A stretch of DNA of 64,000 nucleotides, taken from contig JAAALK010000080.1 in the NCBI GenBank assembly GCA_019279435.1, forward strand, positions 34,801,337 through 34,865,336. Direction: 5' to 3'. The stretch's first letter is position 1. Every line of letters begins with the position of its first letter. The translations under genes were made by a program, and so were the position numbers. The DNA comes from Zizania palustris (taxonomy: Eukaryota > Streptophyta > Magnoliopsida > Poales > Poaceae). The notes beneath the pieces were generated by a model, which saw only the letters and a program-made list of their open reading frames with translations, was not told the origin of the DNA and did not search any database. This document shows positions 11,600 to 22,205 of this stretch, one piece after another.

Positions 11600-12093
11600 T
11601 GTTGACGTAAAAGATTACGCTAACAGGTTTCTAGAAGTTAGAAACTAACAAACGAAGTGTTTGTGAAGTAAACTATTTCGAGCCTCTGAAGTGGATAATA
11701 ACTCAAAACAGTTGAAGATGTGTATTGAATAACTTGGTCTTCGATCCTCATTACAGGGTAAAACGGGGGTTATTTATAGGCCCAAATATTAAGGAAAAGA
11801 CCCTTTTACCCCTCTGTTACAACCAACATGATGGAAACTATTCGGTACCCTTAATAGGGCTAAAATGGTAAAAGGCTAATCTAATGAGCAAGAATATAAG
11901 TCTTTCATCCTAGCTAGCAGGAAAGCTCTCGGAAGAGTCCAAGTTCGAAGATATACTTCGAACTACAGTTCGCCTTCATACTTCGAACTTGATCTAAGGT
12001 ACTCCCGGAGTTAGATGCTGGAAACCTTTGATTCAATCATCTGTTTGTCTTGTTATAACAATAACCCTGAAGATGAAGTATTTTCCCCCAACA
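11600..12093 (-). repeat. 5' LTR of element E
   Basis: The sequence matches 884-1377 over its full 494 bp and has TG...CA ends. A TATAAATA box on the minus strand near 11771-11779 would start the genomic RNA toward gag. Confidence 0.95.
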
Positions 12094-12098
12094 CCTGG
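12094..12098. repeat. Target-site duplication of element E, right copy (CCTGG)
   Basis: Identical to 879-883. A's gag tail resumes immediately after it. Confidence 0.95.
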
Positions 12099-15000
12099 CG
12101 GAGCCCAAGATGGTTGCGGCTTGGTGCCAGGTGCCACTGTCTGGTTCCTATTAGCTCTGGCCAAAGTGATACTGCCCACCTTGGCCTCGCACACTCTGTA
12201 TTCGTAGGAGCCTTTGTTGTGGACCCCAGGCAATCGGACTAGCCTCGTTCGGCCGATCGGACGAGGCTCCAGTGCGGGCTTCGGCTGAAGCAGGGGACTC
12301 ACCTCCATCAGACTTCGGTGAAGGGGCCTTCGGGATTGGGACTTCCTGAGACCCTACTCTCACTGTGATAGCTTTGGACTCCCTGTCCTTAACCTCTTCA
12401 CGCCCGTATTCTTCGACTTCGCTCTGCACGAGCCGATTCAGAGGTACCACGGATAGCCTATGGATGATGCCTTCCTCTGCTGCGTCTGTTTGTCCCTGCC
12501 ATTCATAACACTCCGAAGAAAAGCAAGGTATAGCATTAAGTTGTAGAGGGTACTCCGGTTGTGATACATATGGAGCCCACGGAGTCCCCGCCCAGTTGTA
12601 CGATGGAGGCATCGATGGCTCCAGTGGCTTCGCCCACTATGGGCCGAAGCTGTTACCCGAAGGAGGGTTCGGTAGAGTCGACGGTGTCTCGGACCACATC
12701 AGTGAGGGGTCCTGCCAGGCTGGAGGTACGTTCGAACAGTGTGGGCCAAAGCCTCCCGTTGAAGGGTTCGTCTAGAGTGGTGCGGGGTTCAGCCATTGGG
12801 GGCCAAACTCGATCCGCATAGGGTCTGGCCACTAGGGGTCCGAAACTACCGTACGGGGGTTTTCTCCATTGAGGTCTGAAGCCACTGTACGGAGTGTTAG
12901 GCCATGGTGGCCCGGATTCCCCGTGTGGAGGGTTTGGCCATTGCGGTCCGAAGCCAGTCATGAGGAGGGCTCGGCCACTGTGGTCCGAAGCCACCCTCCG
13001 GATGCCTTGGGCACTTCGGTTGACTTAGTTTCTTAGCGCGGGGGCCTGCTTCCTTGGCTTTTCTTTGGTGCTTAGTTTAACAACATCTTATATGTTACCT
13101 TCGGCTTCTTGCGAGCCTTAGCCGAACGGGTGCTAATATTTTGCTTCTGTACTCCCACCTCGGGGTTCTTAGGTATGAGTGTGCGTGTGCACGGCTCTCC
13201 CACAATTACCGCCTTCCCTTTAGTCGACTCGACCTGTTCTGACCGAATCAATACCTTCTTATCGCCAAGGTCGACGACATTAACGGGTAAAGGATCTTTT
13301 TCCAGCTTCATCTTTGGATTGTGGTCTATTTTCAATCGTTCTTCTTCTATGGCCGATTGAACATGTCCGTCGAAAAACATTGCAGTTGTTAGTATTATGT
13401 GAATGTGAGTCATGCCACTTACAGTATGGATGTTTCTTCAACTCATCGGTAGATGGAATGACTTGGCCTTTAGGCAACCTGAGAAGCTAGTTCTTTAAGA
13501 GAAAATCAAATATTTTATCACACTTAGTTATGTCAAATGAGTACTTGACCTCACTAGGCCGATTATTCGTGGGAGACGGTCGTAACTCAGAGAAAGTGAT
13601 AGGTTTACTCTTAGCGTTCCAAACTCATTTGGCCATGTACATATTGGCCGAATCCTCCTCTTCTGATTCCTCCACATCGAGTGTTACATGACGTAGATTT
13701 TAGCCTAGGCTTGTTAAACGTCTTAATAAACTTTTTATCTTTGGTTCGGCCTTCCTAGACCAGAGCCTGCTGCAAGACTTGGCTAACCTCTAAGAAGTTC
13801 TGGTTGTCTAGGTATCTCTTTAATCTAGGAACGTAACCCACTAAAATCTAGATCTGCCAAATCCCTTTCTGAAATATTAAGGCTGAAACATCGATTTCTA
13901 GTATCCCTAAAATGCTTGATATACTCAGAGACGTTCTCGTTAGATTTCTGCCTAACCGATGTCAAGTGTGAAAGCCTAAGTTCTATCTCACCTATGTAAA
14001 AGTAGTCATGGAATTTTTGTTCCAATTCATCCCATGTTTGGACGGAGTTCGGCGGGAGCGCCGAAAACCAAGTGAAAGCGGTGCCGGATAGGGAGAGAGA
14101 AAATTGTCCAAGTTTTAGAGTGTCTGACCCGCTAGCTTCTCCACACTGTGCTAAAAATTGACTAACATACTCTAGTGTGGTTTTGTTACCCTCACCGTCG
14201 AACTTAGTAAATTCGGCGATTCTATAGCCGCGGGGGTAGGGTATTGTATCGAAATGATCGGGATATGGCTTCCGGTAAACCCTAGCCCGACCCCTAGGCA
14301 CGAAGCCGGCGCATTCCCTAAATAGTGCGCGGATTCGCTCCTCTAGGTCATCTTGGCCTGCTGCTTGTGCACGTCTCTCGTGCGGGGGCGCGACACGCGG
14401 TGGGATATCGGCGTGTCAGCCATGGGCCTCTTCCCTATGCACTAGCTGTGCGACGTGCTCGAGCCCATGCGCCTGTGCATATGGTGTGGGTAGCACGGGC
14501 AGGGCTGGTACCGGAGCAGGTGGTGGTGGTTGTGTGTGGTACACGGTGCTAGCTTGGCCATAAGCATAATGACTAGTCTCGGTCACGGGTGTCGAGGCCA
14601 GAGACGTAACGGTCTTGCCAGTACTACCGTTAGTTCTGCTGTACACATGATTTACCGGAGGTACACTAGCAATAGGGGCTGATGGTATGGCCTCAGTAAA
14701 GCCAAACTTTCTAAGTGTCGTCTCTACTTGGGAGCTAACTTCCAAATCTAAACGGTTGGCTAGCGAAGCGCTAACGACCTGGTCTACCAATGCGGCTATT
14801 TTTTGCTCAATCTCTAAAGAAGATAAACTAGGCGATACGGGTGTTACCTGGATCCGAGCAAGGTCGGGGGCAATGATGTCGCGCTTGATGAAGCCTGCAC
14901 ACATCTTGACGTAGCCTGCAAGCATCATGTCCTAGAGCGCCTTCATCTTTGCCTCGATTTCTGCTCGGTATTCTACGGGAATGTCTTCAAGAGTGGACGT

Positions 15001-15108
15001 CATGATATTGCGGTTGTCGATGTCCGCGCCTCCCATGGTGTCCATCAGCGGTGTAAATGTAGTAGTCATTGTAGACGTATCGGCGGCCGATGTAGATGTA
15101 CCCGTCAT
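12099..15108 (-). pseudogene. Element A gag (broken by stops and frameshifts)
   Basis: Gag starts at the minus-strand ATG at 15108, shortly after the primer site, matching the start of B gag at 33386. The first segment ends at a TAG near 14931 where B has CAG. The next (14416-14928) ends at a TGA where B has CGA. The segment 13825-14301 holds the Retrotrans_gag core, with GTAFTWFSALPPNSVQTWDEL and LTSVRQKSNE. After further breaks, 12151-13477 carries a long, low-complexity Pro/Trp/Gly-rich region with repeated GFGPQWPNPP-like units, as in B. Gag would form the particle shell. This copy cannot make a full protein. Confidence 0.87.
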
Positions 15109-15123
15109 GTTGGTGCCTCTTTT

Positions 15124-15147
15124 CCCCAGCGGAGTCGACAAAAAGTG
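15124..15147 (-). other. Primer-binding site region of element A
   Basis: The minus strand after the LTR reads CACTTTTTGTCGACTCCGC and continues TGGGG. B has TGGCGACTCCGCTTGGG at the same place, so the third base of the primer match has changed in A. The tRNA was not identified. Confidence 0.7.
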
Positions 15148-16446
15148 TGTTGACACGAAAATGTGCCCCCGCACTTGGGTCAGTTCGACGATCCAAAAGT
15201 GTGCAGATACTTAGGGACAAGCCTAAGCATAACACAACACTAACGTCGCGTTCTGACTACAATTAGGGTGGAGTCGCCAGGTAATCAGATCACACAAAAT
15301 AATACAATTAGCCAAAAGAAATATATTAAATAGAACAAATCAGCAAACTGAGCGGAGCCTGATTGATTCGAAGTATAGTGTGAAGGGTGTCGCCGAAGGG
15401 TACCTTCGGCGTCTGGTATGGACTGTCCCGTCGAAGGGTATCTTCGGCGTTCGGACTAATCTAGCCGAAGATGAACTCCCAACGGATAAGGACACGACAA
15501 TCACCTCCGAACAACGGGGTTCGGTGCGAACTCTCTGATATGGTAAGATACGGATTAATGACTTTGGCACAATGCGCGAGCGTGATTTTGTCCGGAGTGG
15601 AGTACGAGCGTGGCAAAGCCTGTCGTGATGAGTGTGTTCTAGCAACCTCTGAAACCGATCTCACAGCTCCGGACACCTCCGGCGAAGCAGCTCTAAACAC
15701 GGAAATCTGCAACAGAGTAGATTCGATGTACCAATTCGGCCTGAGGACCGAATTCTGCTAAGTGTTGCACTAGTGGCAAAGGTAGCAATTTGTTACGCAG
15801 ATTAGCGGATACTTCACAAGCGAAGTAACAAGGTGATAACAATCTGTTACGCAGATTAGCGGATACTTCACAGGTGAAGTAACAAGGGGTTAGCAATCTA
15901 TTACGTAGATTAGCGGATACTTCACAAGCGAAGTAACAAGGATTACCATTGTTCCAAAGTGGCCCTTAGAGGGCTTCCAGGCAAACCCACGAAGAGTACA
16001 GAAAAGTAAAGATAAAGTAAATACAATTCAAAGCTAGGGCTTTGTGGTTGATTTGTGTAGGGGGGCCCTCTGAACCGGCCTCACCCCTATATTTAGAGGG
16101 GCTAGACTTCTAATCTCTAAGTCTAATCTGTTATGACTTGGCTGAATCACGCGTAGAGATAAACACTTAGCCAGAATCGGATCTAACTCTATCTCTGCCT
16201 GAAGTGGGCCTTCGGCCAGGCCCGCCGAAGTCTGCTCCTCGGGCCAAAGCTTCGGCGGAGTGGGCATCCGAAGGCCTCCTGGCCAAAGGCTGTGGGCTAG
16301 CTGGAAGCTTCCGGATCCCATAGCCCAGTGGTCCTTTGGCCCTGTAGGGCTTTGGCCTAACTCGGAACATGTGTATTTTTGGCCCAAATTACCAAAATTG
16401 ACATTTTGACAATCTTAATCATTGATGCTATTTTTTTCTATCAACA
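15148..16446 (-). repeat. 5' LTR of element A
   Basis: Bounded on the plus strand by TGTTGACACG and CTATCAACA, it is 1299 bp and clearly related to the LTRs of B (1410 and 1415 bp). It is shorter mainly because it has only one copy of a U3 segment that is duplicated in B. The R/U5 part carries three copies of a hairpin repeat (15785-15945). Confidence 0.92.
15785..15945. repeat. Three tandem ~55-bp hairpin-forming units in A's LTR
   Basis: Each unit has two short palindromes: ACTTCACAAGCGAAGT-type and AATCTRYTACGYAGATT-type, joined by AGCGGAT. The same unit occurs twice in each B LTR (about 32550-32655 and 41560-41665) and twice, more diverged, in H (about 63493-63600). Confidence 0.8.
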
Positions 16447-16933
16447 AGATGCAAAGAGGTGGAGGCTAGGGTTAGGGCAGGTTCAATAGCCTCTACGCCA
16501 TTGCCCCTCCTCTTCTTATATAAAGCCCACTAATGGGCCTATAATCAATATTAAAGCCCACTAGTTCTAATCTACACGTTTGTCCCGGAAGTTCCGATCG
16601 AGGCGCGAAACTTATGAAAATAATATTTTGTATCATATTTATTTCGATCTAGACGTTCTGGTACAATCAGAATTTTCGAACCCGGAACTTCTGGTGTAAC
16701 CGAAAGTCCCGAAAATAACATCCTATATACAATTTATTTTAACTCGGTTGTTCCAGCCAAAGCCTAGAACTTCTGGTTCATTCAGAATTCATCTCTCAGA
16801 CATGCCTCAAAGTTCTAGTTCAATCAGAACTTCAGTTTCCTCTAAAACTCATTATTAGGGTAGGGTAGGAAGTTTCGGTCCAACCAGAATTTCCGTTTCC
16901 CCCAGAACTTGTCTCCTGAGCATAGTACCATCA
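16447..16933 (-). repeat. Element D 3' LTR remnant
   Basis: On the minus strand it starts TGATGGTACTATGC and parallels 45041-45456. It is cut at the left by element A. Its end at 16447 may be the original LTR edge or an internal A insertion site; A's TSD cannot be tested because A's other end is outside. Confidence 0.55.
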
Positions 16934-17362
16934 ATCTCCCACTTGCACTAGAGTCAATTCTTGCAAGCTTTAAATATCATCCCCTTAAGTATGTAACCCA
17001 ATAGGTTCATACAGAAATGGATGTCACCCTAAAACCCTTTTCAGATAACAAGTCAATAGAAGTACATAGCAGCACATACTAACCCCCGAATACCTACAAA
17101 ATCATATTTTTTAACCTTGATGTACTCAATCACCAATTCCTTTACCACACTACATCAGTCAAGATCAAGTCCAGATTTGTGACACACTTCTGATAGCTCG
17201 ATACTTCACTTGATCAAATAGTGAATTCATCATGATTAACTCTTTAATCATAGTAGCATGTCCATGCACTTTCCCAATCCAACTATATCAAGGGGCCTAG
17301 AGACGTCTCTCCCATTATTAGGAGGGATAAATTTCATCTTGATCGCTCAAATTCGATGACAC
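16934..17362 (-). other. Element D internal remnant, noncoding
   Basis: The stretch is 429 bp with no open frame. It begins with a polypurine tract (minus strand) and is otherwise AT-rich. It continues after element C at 44985. Confidence 0.5.
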
Positions 17363-17367
17363 GTTTT
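17363..17367. repeat. Target-site duplication of element C, left copy (GTTTT)
   Basis: GTTTT precedes TGTTGACGCC at 17368. The right partner at 44980-44984 reads GTTTC, a one-base mismatch. D sequence continues on both outer sides. Confidence 0.65.
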
Positions 17368-17620
17368 TGTTGACGCCAAGATTTGGTAGAGTCCAAGGTC
17401 CACCAAGAATGCTACACGGTCAAAGGAACTCAAAGGAGGTCCGGTCAAAGTTGATCAAAGAAGCCCGTCCATGATGCATACGTGACTATATAAGAAGAGC
17501 CGATGGAGATAAAATAGAGAAGAAGATAAAGATTATCTAGATTCGGTTAGGATATGATACCTGGACGACAAGTCTCTTACTATAAATATGTACCGCTTAG
17601 CTAGGTAAAACACACACCTC
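17368..17620 (+). repeat. Element C left LTR, first part
   Basis: It starts TGTTGACGCCAAG and contains TATAAATATG at 17581, a likely LTR promoter. It is interrupted by F after ACCTC (17616-17620) and resumes at 28551. Confidence 0.8.
17616..17620. repeat. Target-site duplication of element F, left copy (ACCTC)
   Basis: Repeated exactly at 28546-28550. Confidence 0.95.
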
Positions 17621-19386
17621 TGAGGAGCCATGCTGAATAGCGTGGGCCTCATGGCTCTAGATGTGATGAGTCATTGTCAACGATAGTCAAAGAGGACTGA
17701 AAAGAGAGAGAAGACCTGTTGCGTCTGGGCCGCGTGTGACTCAGGTACACGGGCAGCGAGCGACTGTCGAGCAGAGGGGCCGCGAAGTCGGGCTGGCCCA
17801 ATCCGGGTACATGGGCTAGGAGCAGTAGAGGATCCACTGGGCTGTTGACCGGGATTGACTCAGGTACACGGGCGGCGAGCGATTGCCGGGCTGAGGGAGC
17901 TGCGGAATCGGGCCGGCCCAATCCGGGTACCCGGTGCGAAGACGGTGGACGCTTTGTCAGTTTCGGCGCAAAACTGACGACCGCTGATCTCGGATCTACC
18001 GTTCTGAGGCGAAGCCGTAGCTGCTACGAAAGCTCCGCATCAGGACAAGTTACCTTTATTTAGGTTTTTACTTTTTTGCCTTTAGGCCCACAGTCTGTCA
18101 GTCGAGTCTGTAAAAAACCCTAAGGGCATTTCGGTCTTTTCCATTTTTATTCAGCGTCTGTAAAAACCCTAGGGGTATTTCTGCATTTTTCCATTTAATG
18201 GGCTGCCTATAAATAGGCCCCAATATCCTAGGGTTAGTGCACCCATTTTTAATACACTTTCCAGATTTCTGAAATTTGTGGGTCATTTTTCTTTCCTCTT
18301 CACTGTTCTTCCGCCGCCGCCAGGATTCACTTTCCCCTTTCACCGAGAGTTTTTCGTTCACTCGGCGCATCTCGTCCGGGCTTCAATAGCCGTCGTGGTC
18401 GCTTGGCCACCAGGACCCGTGGCTGGCGTGCGAATAGCACTTGAGTGCCTCTCTTCCGTGCGGCGTGCGCAGCAGGAAGGCCACGTGAAGCCAGCAGCTA
18501 GGCTGCATAGTGCTAGCGATTGCAAGGCTCGGCGAAGAAACCAGAAGGGGCTGGTTGGTTTTCGACAGGACTTCCAGGCGCACGCAAATCAAGGCTTCGG
18601 CATGTGACCAGGCGAAGGAAGCAAGGAAAAATCACATTGCACGGTAAATCCTGTTTGCCTCGTTTTGCGTGCATTTGCTATTACTTTGTTGTTGTTAGTC
18701 CTCTGTTTAATCCTTTGTATCGTGAGTACTGTAGCTACGAACAAGAAGTACTGTAGCGTGAAATACTATAGATTCGTAGTACTGTTGCAGCATTTTTCTA
18801 AAGCTCCAGGGTTCTGTTTCATTCAACGAATCAAACCAAACCATGATTAGTACTAATTACGTTTCTCGATTTGCGTGCTAATGAAATATTCATGTGTTGC
18901 CTTGTTTCACGTACTGATAGTACTATTTCAATATCTTCCGAAACATCCGATTGCATGTGATGGCATACTGCTAAGAATTAATTTTTCCATGAATATATTT
19001 CATCTGTTGATTTAATCTTTGTGATGTCATTACTTCTGTTAGTTCATCTGTTGTTTTGATAGATGATATTGATTCTAGTGTTTTAATCTGTGCACTGTTT
19101 TATTTCGGTTAGAACATCACAGTTTACCATCATGTGTGTTGATTTGATTTAAAGCCTGTGAGTTAATTAATCTGCTGAACCTACCATTAAGCACTGTGGT
19201 GGTGTCTTTTCAATTAGGACACCGATTGTTTTTTAGGCTAGATTATTTTAAGCACATGCGATCTGTTTGCTTCAGAGTTTTTTTTGTTCGTCGAGGTGCG
19301 TTGGGTGTTGGGAGTAGGCCATTGATTCGAAAGAATTTTTTAGGCACCCATTCACCCCCCCTCTGGTCGCTACTTTCAGTCCTACA
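17621..19386 (+). repeat. 5' LTR of element F
   Basis: It starts TGAGGAGCC and ends AGTCCTACA. A TATAAATA box lies at 18208-18215. The right LTR has the same box at 27359-27366 and differs only by scattered substitutions and small indels. Confidence 0.95.
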
Positions 19387-19388
19387 AG

Positions 19389-19402
19389 TGGTATCAGAGC
19401 TT
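19389..19402 (+). other. Primer-binding site of element F (initiator Met tRNA)
   Basis: TGGTATCAGAGCTT follows the LTR after two bases. It is the standard plant copia match to the 3' end of initiator methionine tRNA. Confidence 0.95.
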
Positions 19403-19451
19403 GGTTAGGGTTTTTCCATACCTTAACCGGTTCTAAACACCGGTAGTGATC

Positions 19452-22205
19452 ATGACTTCTCCTGGCAAGGTCCCGTCCTTGGAAGCTTATGGCTATAATT
19501 ATTGGAAGACTCGCATGCGAGCCTATCTCATGAGCCAAAGCTCGGACATCTGGGACATTTGCGTTCACGCTACGTTTGTTGTATTGCCAGTTGCTGAGCA
19601 AGGTACTCCTGGTATCATTGCCCAGCATCTAAACAATAGTAAAGTTGTGAACATTCTGTTTTCTAGTTTAGGTCCCACTGAGTTTGAGCGTGTGAGCCAT
19701 CTCTCCACTGCGAGAGAGATCTGGGCTACCCTCAAGGCACACCATGAGGGAACAGCACAGGTCAAGGCTCGGCTCTATCAGACCTACCGGCGTGAATATG
19801 AGAACTTCACACAAAAGCCGGGTGAATCTGTTGAAGCGTTGTTTGGTCGTTTTCAATCGATCATAAACAAGCTTCGGGACAACAAGGTTGATGGTGCTCA
19901 GTTAGTCTCAGATCATGAGCAGGCGCTCAAGGTTCTCCATACCTTGGACCCAAAGATCTGGGAGATCAAGGTATCCTCTATCGTTGAGAGTACATCTTAT
20001 GATACCTTGACCATTTCTGAGTTGTTTACCAAGCTGAAGGCCACCGAGGTAGATATCCAGTTGAGATCAAATCTCACTGGCTCTGGATCAAAATCTCTGG
20101 CTCTTGCTACACCTTCTGTTGATCCCTCTTCTGTGAGCTGTGCTGGGTTCTCTTTGATGTCTATCACTGAGGACCAGCTTGAGTCTTTGGGAGATGATGA
20201 TTTGTGTCTGTTTAACAACCGGGTGCGTCGTGTTTATGACAAAAGGATGTTCAAAAGACACGGCACAAAGACCGGATGCTTTGAGTGTGGTGATCCAGGA
20301 CACTTCATCGCCGACTGCCCCAAGCGCAATGGCCACAAGAAGGGCACCAGTGGTGGCTTCCACGACTCCGGCAAGCACGACAGCTCCTCCTTCAACAAGG
20401 GCAAGCCAAAGACTAGATTCTTCAAAAAGGCCCTGAAGGACTACCGGCGAGAGAACAAGAAGCGCGATAAGGCCTTCTTCACTGAGATGGAGAAGAGCTA
20501 CTCCAAGCGGTCCACGTCTTCTTCCTCTTCATCGAGCTCAAGCGATGAGGAGATCAGCATCTGGAAGGGGAAGGACAAGGACGATCCAGCGGGCCTTTGC
20601 TTCATGGCTTTCGGGGACAGACCGAAGAGCCGCTCACATCAACGCCGAAGATCCCGCAAGAGCTTCTGCTCAATGGCTCTTGGGGATAAGAAAGAGAAGA
20701 GCTCCTCCGATGACTCCGACGACGATGACAATGAAAAGGTATCATCTTATGAACGCGAAATCATTGATTTACTTGAGAGCAATCGTCAGGAGTTGAAATA
20801 TCGGGAAAAACTGCTTAGGGGGGCCAAGAAGAGGATAGATGAGTTAGAGAGTGAGCTTGTTGTAGCCAACGGCAGAATTGAGAGTCTATCTTCTTCCCCT
20901 TGCTTGGGTAATAGCAGTGAGTGCCAGAAGTGTGAGGTGCTTCTGTGTGACCTGTCGACTCTGAAGTCCAGGTACACAGAAAGGGTTGATGAGAGGGACG
21001 CTTTGGCCACTGAGCTTGAAAGCGCTCAGCTGGAGATGAAAGATGCTCAAGCCACTGTCGTTGCACCCTGTGCTGATTGCCCATCTCATCTAGCTGTCTT
21101 AGCTGAGCTGAAAGCCAAGGGCGATGTGCATTTGGGTGATTTGGAGAGAGTGAGAGTTGAGCTTGCGCAGACTAGGCTAGAGCTTGAGACACTGTCAGTT
21201 CCACCCACTGTCTGTGAGAACTGTCTGTCTCTTAGACTTGAGTTGATTAAGCTAAAAGCCGAGAACTCTGTCCAGGTGGATAGCGAGTGTGAGACCTGCT
21301 TGTCTCAGGTGGACGTACTAGCTTCCTTGAGAGAGGAGCTAGCTGATTCTCAGAATGAGAACTTTTACCTCCGTTCTATCCTGAGTTGGATCAGTGCCAG
21401 AGAGCCACAGCTCGGCATGATGATCCAACAGTTCAAGAGGCAGGATGGTTTTGGGGTAGGATACACCTACACCAAGGCTGACTTTGAGAGTGCAATTAGC
21501 CGGGCAGTGGAGTGGAGTAAAATGACTCCTGATCAGAGATATCCCAAGACCCATTCCACTGAGTCTTCCCAGGCTTGTCAGCCCAAGGATGGAGTGATCC
21601 ATGAACCACCCAAAGCTCCACCCAAGAAACCCATCTGGGTTCCAAAGCCCAAACTCCTCCACACTTCTCTAGACTCTCTTCTTGGACCCTCTCAACCCAA
21701 GAAGTCAACACCAATCACCACTAAGCCCAAGAACCCTAAGCCTCAACCACATCTCAAGAAGCCCACCTACCATTGTGAGTATTGTCAGAGAGACGGGCAT
21801 CTTGCGGAGTTTTGCTTCAGGAGGAAGCGGGTTGAGAGAGCAGACCGTGCTCGTGGTGGTCAGGAGCAGTTCTACCAGCAGGGTGGTAGACTGAGAGTTC
21901 CTCGACGCGGGGAGAGGCTGGAGGCCAGGCCGCGTCGTGTAGGTGGTGGTAGAGGAGACGGCTTTCATGCCCGTGCTCCAGATGGTGGTGTTCGTTCCGG
22001 CAGAGCTCCAGGCCGTGTTGGCTACGGTCCTGGACCTCGTGGCCGAGGCTTTAGGCAGAACCGAGGATCGCGCTTTGAGCCGCGTTTTAGTCCAAACTTT
22101 TCTGATGATTTCTGCTTTCCGTCTTTTGAGCAGATGGCTCGACACTGGTTTAGCTCTTTTGCTAAACCTGGTGCCGGACCATTTGCTCCCACTTACAGCC
22201 ACTGA
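19452..22205 (+). CDS. Element F gag (917 aa, intact open frame)
   Basis: Gag forms the virus-like particle that packages element RNA. The first ATG is at 19452 (MTSPGKVPSLEAYGYNYW), 50 bp after the primer site. The N-terminal half has the copia gag region (UBN2-like) with YRREYENFTQKPGESVEA. A CCHC zinc knuckle, CFECGDPGHFIADC, lies at about residue 276. A poly-Ser/acidic stretch follows near 355-370, then a long coiled coil with four CxxC pairs (about 491, 540, 588, 613). A second knuckle, CEYCQRDGHLAEFC, is near 775, followed by an Arg/Gly-rich tail. The frame is uninterrupted, unusual in this window. The stop at 22203-22205 lies just before pol in another frame. Confidence 0.93.
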   Translation: MTSPGKVPSLEAYGYNYWKTRMRAYLMSQSSDIWDICVHATFVVLPVAEQGTPGIIAQHLNNSKVVNILFSSLGPTEFERVSHLSTAREIWATLKAHHEGTAQVKARLYQTYRREYENFTQKPGESVEALFGRFQSIINKLRDNKVDGAQLVSDHEQALKVLHTLDPKIWEIKVSSIVESTSYDTLTISELFTKLKATEVDIQLRSNLTGSGSKSLALATPSVDPSSVSCAGFSLMSITEDQLESLGDDDLCLFNNRVRRVYDKRMFKRHGTKTGCFECGDPGHFIADCPKRNGHKKGTSGGFHDSGKHDSSSFNKGKPKTRFFKKALKDYRRENKKRDKAFFTEMEKSYSKRSTSSSSSSSSSDEEISIWKGKDKDDPAGLCFMAFGDRPKSRSHQRRRSRKSFCSMALGDKKEKSSSDDSDDDDNEKVSSYEREIIDLLESNRQELKYREKLLRGAKKRIDELESELVVANGRIESLSSSPCLGNSSECQKCEVLLCDLSTLKSRYTERVDERDALATELESAQLEMKDAQATVVAPCADCPSHLAVLAELKAKGDVHLGDLERVRVELAQTRLELETLSVPPTVCENCLSLRLELIKLKAENSVQVDSECETCLSQVDVLASLREELADSQNENFYLRSILSWISAREPQLGMMIQQFKRQDGFGVGYTYTKADFESAISRAVEWSKMTPDQRYPKTHSTESSQACQPKDGVIHEPPKAPPKKPIWVPKPKLLHTSLDSLLGPSQPKKSTPITTKPKNPKPQPHLKKPTYHCEYCQRDGHLAEFCFRRKRVERADRARGGQEQFYQQGGRLRVPRRGERLEARPRRVGGGRGDGFHARAPDGGVRSGRAPGRVGYGPGPRGRGFRQNRGSRFEPRFSPNFSDDFCFPSFEQMARHWFSSFAKPGAGPFAPTYSH

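Larger units (their letters stand above)
884..12093 (-). mobile_element. Element E: Tat-type Ty3/gypsy LTR retrotransposon inserted in element A, with antisense extra gene
   Basis: Two 494-bp LTRs (884-1377, 11600-12093) differ at roughly a dozen positions by eye. The element is about 11.2 kb with perfect 5-bp duplications. Pol is on the minus strand in the order gag, protease, RT, RNase H, archaeal-type second RNase H, integrase, which is the Tat arrangement. A plus-strand gene-like unit fills the space between integrase and the 3' LTR. Size, LTR length and layout resemble the RIRE2 group of rice; that family name is from memory and not tested. Confidence 0.93.
1..16446 (-). mobile_element. 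Element A: Tat-type Ty3/gypsy LTR retrotransposon, truncated by window start, split by element E
   Basis: The 5' LTR (15148-16446), primer site and gag lie on the minus strand. The reading resumes left of E with gag C-terminus and protease (1-878) and runs off the window, so RT, integrase and the other LTR are outside. The proteins and LTR closely resemble plus-strand element B, which shows they are one family. E sits between the CCTGG duplications at 879-883 and 12094-12098. Removing E rejoins A's gag sequence. Confidence 0.9.

Noticed and set aside
15785..15945. CRISPR-like regularly spaced repeats
   Set aside because: Repeats are contiguous without unique spacers, lie in an LTR, and the genome is a plant.
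18278..18607. 109-residue frame repeated in both F LTRs (27429-27758)
   Set aside because: Lies in R/U5 downstream of the TATA box; duplicated because the LTR is duplicated, with no known motif.
19389..19402. tRNA gene fragment
   Set aside because: It is the primer-binding site complementary to initiator Met tRNA, not a gene.
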